Under the pieces are notes generated by a model. It had not been told where the DNA came from. It ran no database searches and was given only the letters and a program-made list of their open reading frames with translations. DNA of 41,713 nucleotides from Alphaproteobacteria bacterium (GTDB lineage: Bacteria > Pseudomonadota > Alphaproteobacteria > SHNJ01), in the NCBI GenBank assembly GCA_004295055.1, contig SHNJ01000013.1, positions 1-41,713 of the forward strand, written 5' to 3'. The position numbers and the translations under genes are program-made. Below are positions 41,126 through 41,713 of the stretch, piece after piece (position 1 is the first letter of the stretch; every line of letters begins with the position of its first letter).

Positions 41126-41713
41126 ACCGTGTGCGCAAATTATGCACGGTAAATCTTACGATTTTTCCCCCTGCTTGGGCGCGCGGCTCTTCAGTAGGGG
41201 CATCAGCAAAATAATCGGGCCGCGTAAATTCGGTGCCTAGCAAACCTGAAATACGACTAACTTCCGGTAAGTCTGGATTTTTGCGCCAATCCCAACCCTC
41301 ATTGTGCCCTGCTCGCATATCCCGAATGTTTGCGTCCGAAATTGCTGCGAATACTGCGCGGCGAAAAAATTGCCGAGTATATTCTCCGAATTTTTCCTGG
41401 GGATTGCGCCAGATATATAGGCTGTGCGCGGCCTCGGGATATAAAGACAGCATAAAATAGGGGGTACCTTCCAATGTTTTTAAATCCCGAATATTGCGGA
41501 ATATTTCCGGTCGGCCGCCGATCGCTGTGTAATAATCTAAGACTCTATAAGAGGCTCCTCGCGTGGTAGATAAATGCCAATGCGCGTGATCGGTGCATGC
41601 GCCTCCTTGGTGTGCCAAACAGGCTTTTTGTTGTGTTGTAACTTTGCGGCTGCCGGCTCCGGTCGCGCCATGTTCGCCCAGAATAATATTTTCACCTAGA
41701 TCCAACTTCATCA
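41124..41713 (-). CDS. HIT-like (histidine triad) hydrolase, 5' end outside the window
   Basis: At least 195 residues, open to the window edge. The motif ACTDHAHWHL (H42, H44, H46 counted from the ATG at 41711), with an upstream ILGEHGATG, matches HIT-superfamily proteins that show EHG ... C-x-D-H-A-H-x-H-L. These hydrolyse or transfer nucleotidyl groups, for example on Ap4A. Family members usually have more sequence before the EHG motif, and the codon before the ATG is not a stop in what is visible, so I treat the gene as truncated. The C-terminal half (from about residue 100) is helical and not obviously HIT. It ends in RTR. Confidence 0.65.
   Translation of the reverse strand, partial: MKLDLGENIILGEHGATGAGSRKVTTQQKACLAHQGGACTDHAHWHLSTTRGASYRVLDYYTAIGGRPEIFRNIRDLKTLEGTPYFMLSLYPEAAHSLYIWRNPQEKFGEYTRQFFRRAVFAAISDANIRDMRAGHNEGWDWRKNPDLPEVSRISGLLGTEFTRPDYFADAPTEEPRAQAGGKIVRFTVHNLRTR

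Overview
This window reads as chromosomal DNA of an alphaproteobacterium. The 16S and 23S sequences and the gene order support this: methyltransferase/comF, grxC, ubiG/lysC, ptsP, rodZ-ispG-hisS-prfA, prmC, DUF4167, clpB is the familiar alphaproteobacterial order. The 16S has the short class-typical V3 helix, and the rRNA spacer carries tRNA-Ile(GAT) and tRNA-Ala(TGC). I cannot place it below class from sequence alone. No phage structural genes, plasmid genes, transposase or CRISPR array are visible.

Region 1-5.3 kb: the 5' end of a methyltransferase gene facing comF, a small exported protein, glutaredoxin (grxC), a DUF6624 protein with a strong leaderless-type promoter, ubiG on the opposite strand, then lysC translationally coupled to a nitronate monooxygenase-like gene. 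Two unusual intergenic repeat hairpins lie here. Region 5.3-15.8 kb: ptsP, a 150-bp inverted-repeat element, rodZ-like, ispG, hisS and prfA. Two unknown minus-strand genes then split prfA from prmC, followed by DUF4167. Region 15.8-23 kb: clpB behind a heat-shock-type promoter. It is flanked by lineage-specific genes: unknown gene C with a tRNA-Leu-like relic at its 5' end, and an operon of a membrane-anchored T4-lysozyme-like protein plus unknown gene D. Region 23-33.2 kb: M23 endopeptidase, thiC, a solitary amino-acid-binding protein, DinB-like, FkbM methyltransferase, LysE exporter, an LtaS-type phosphoglycerol transferase, YceI, and a small lipoprotein gene that looks frameshifted.

Region 33.2-39.4 kb: a complete rrn operon (16S, tRNA-Ile, tRNA-Ala, 23S, 5S). 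It has a near-consensus promoter, a long structured leader, and boxA-like signals before 16S and again before 23S. Region 39.4-41.7 kb: a P-loop kinase, an unknown protein and a truncated HIT-family hydrolase. These lie among three near-identical terminators.

The core genes are ordinary. The interesting signal is in the accessory genes set between them. A 23-bp palindrome (arms close to TTGTATCTT / AAGATACAA) recurs upstream of at least three of them. Several have a promoter placed so that transcription would start at the ATG. Seven of the nine accessory proteins end in arginine, three of them in R-x-R. The lysozyme-like protein has Cys exactly where T4 lysozyme has catalytic Asp20. Together these suggest, but do not prove, a co-regulated and possibly exported set of lineage-specific proteins.
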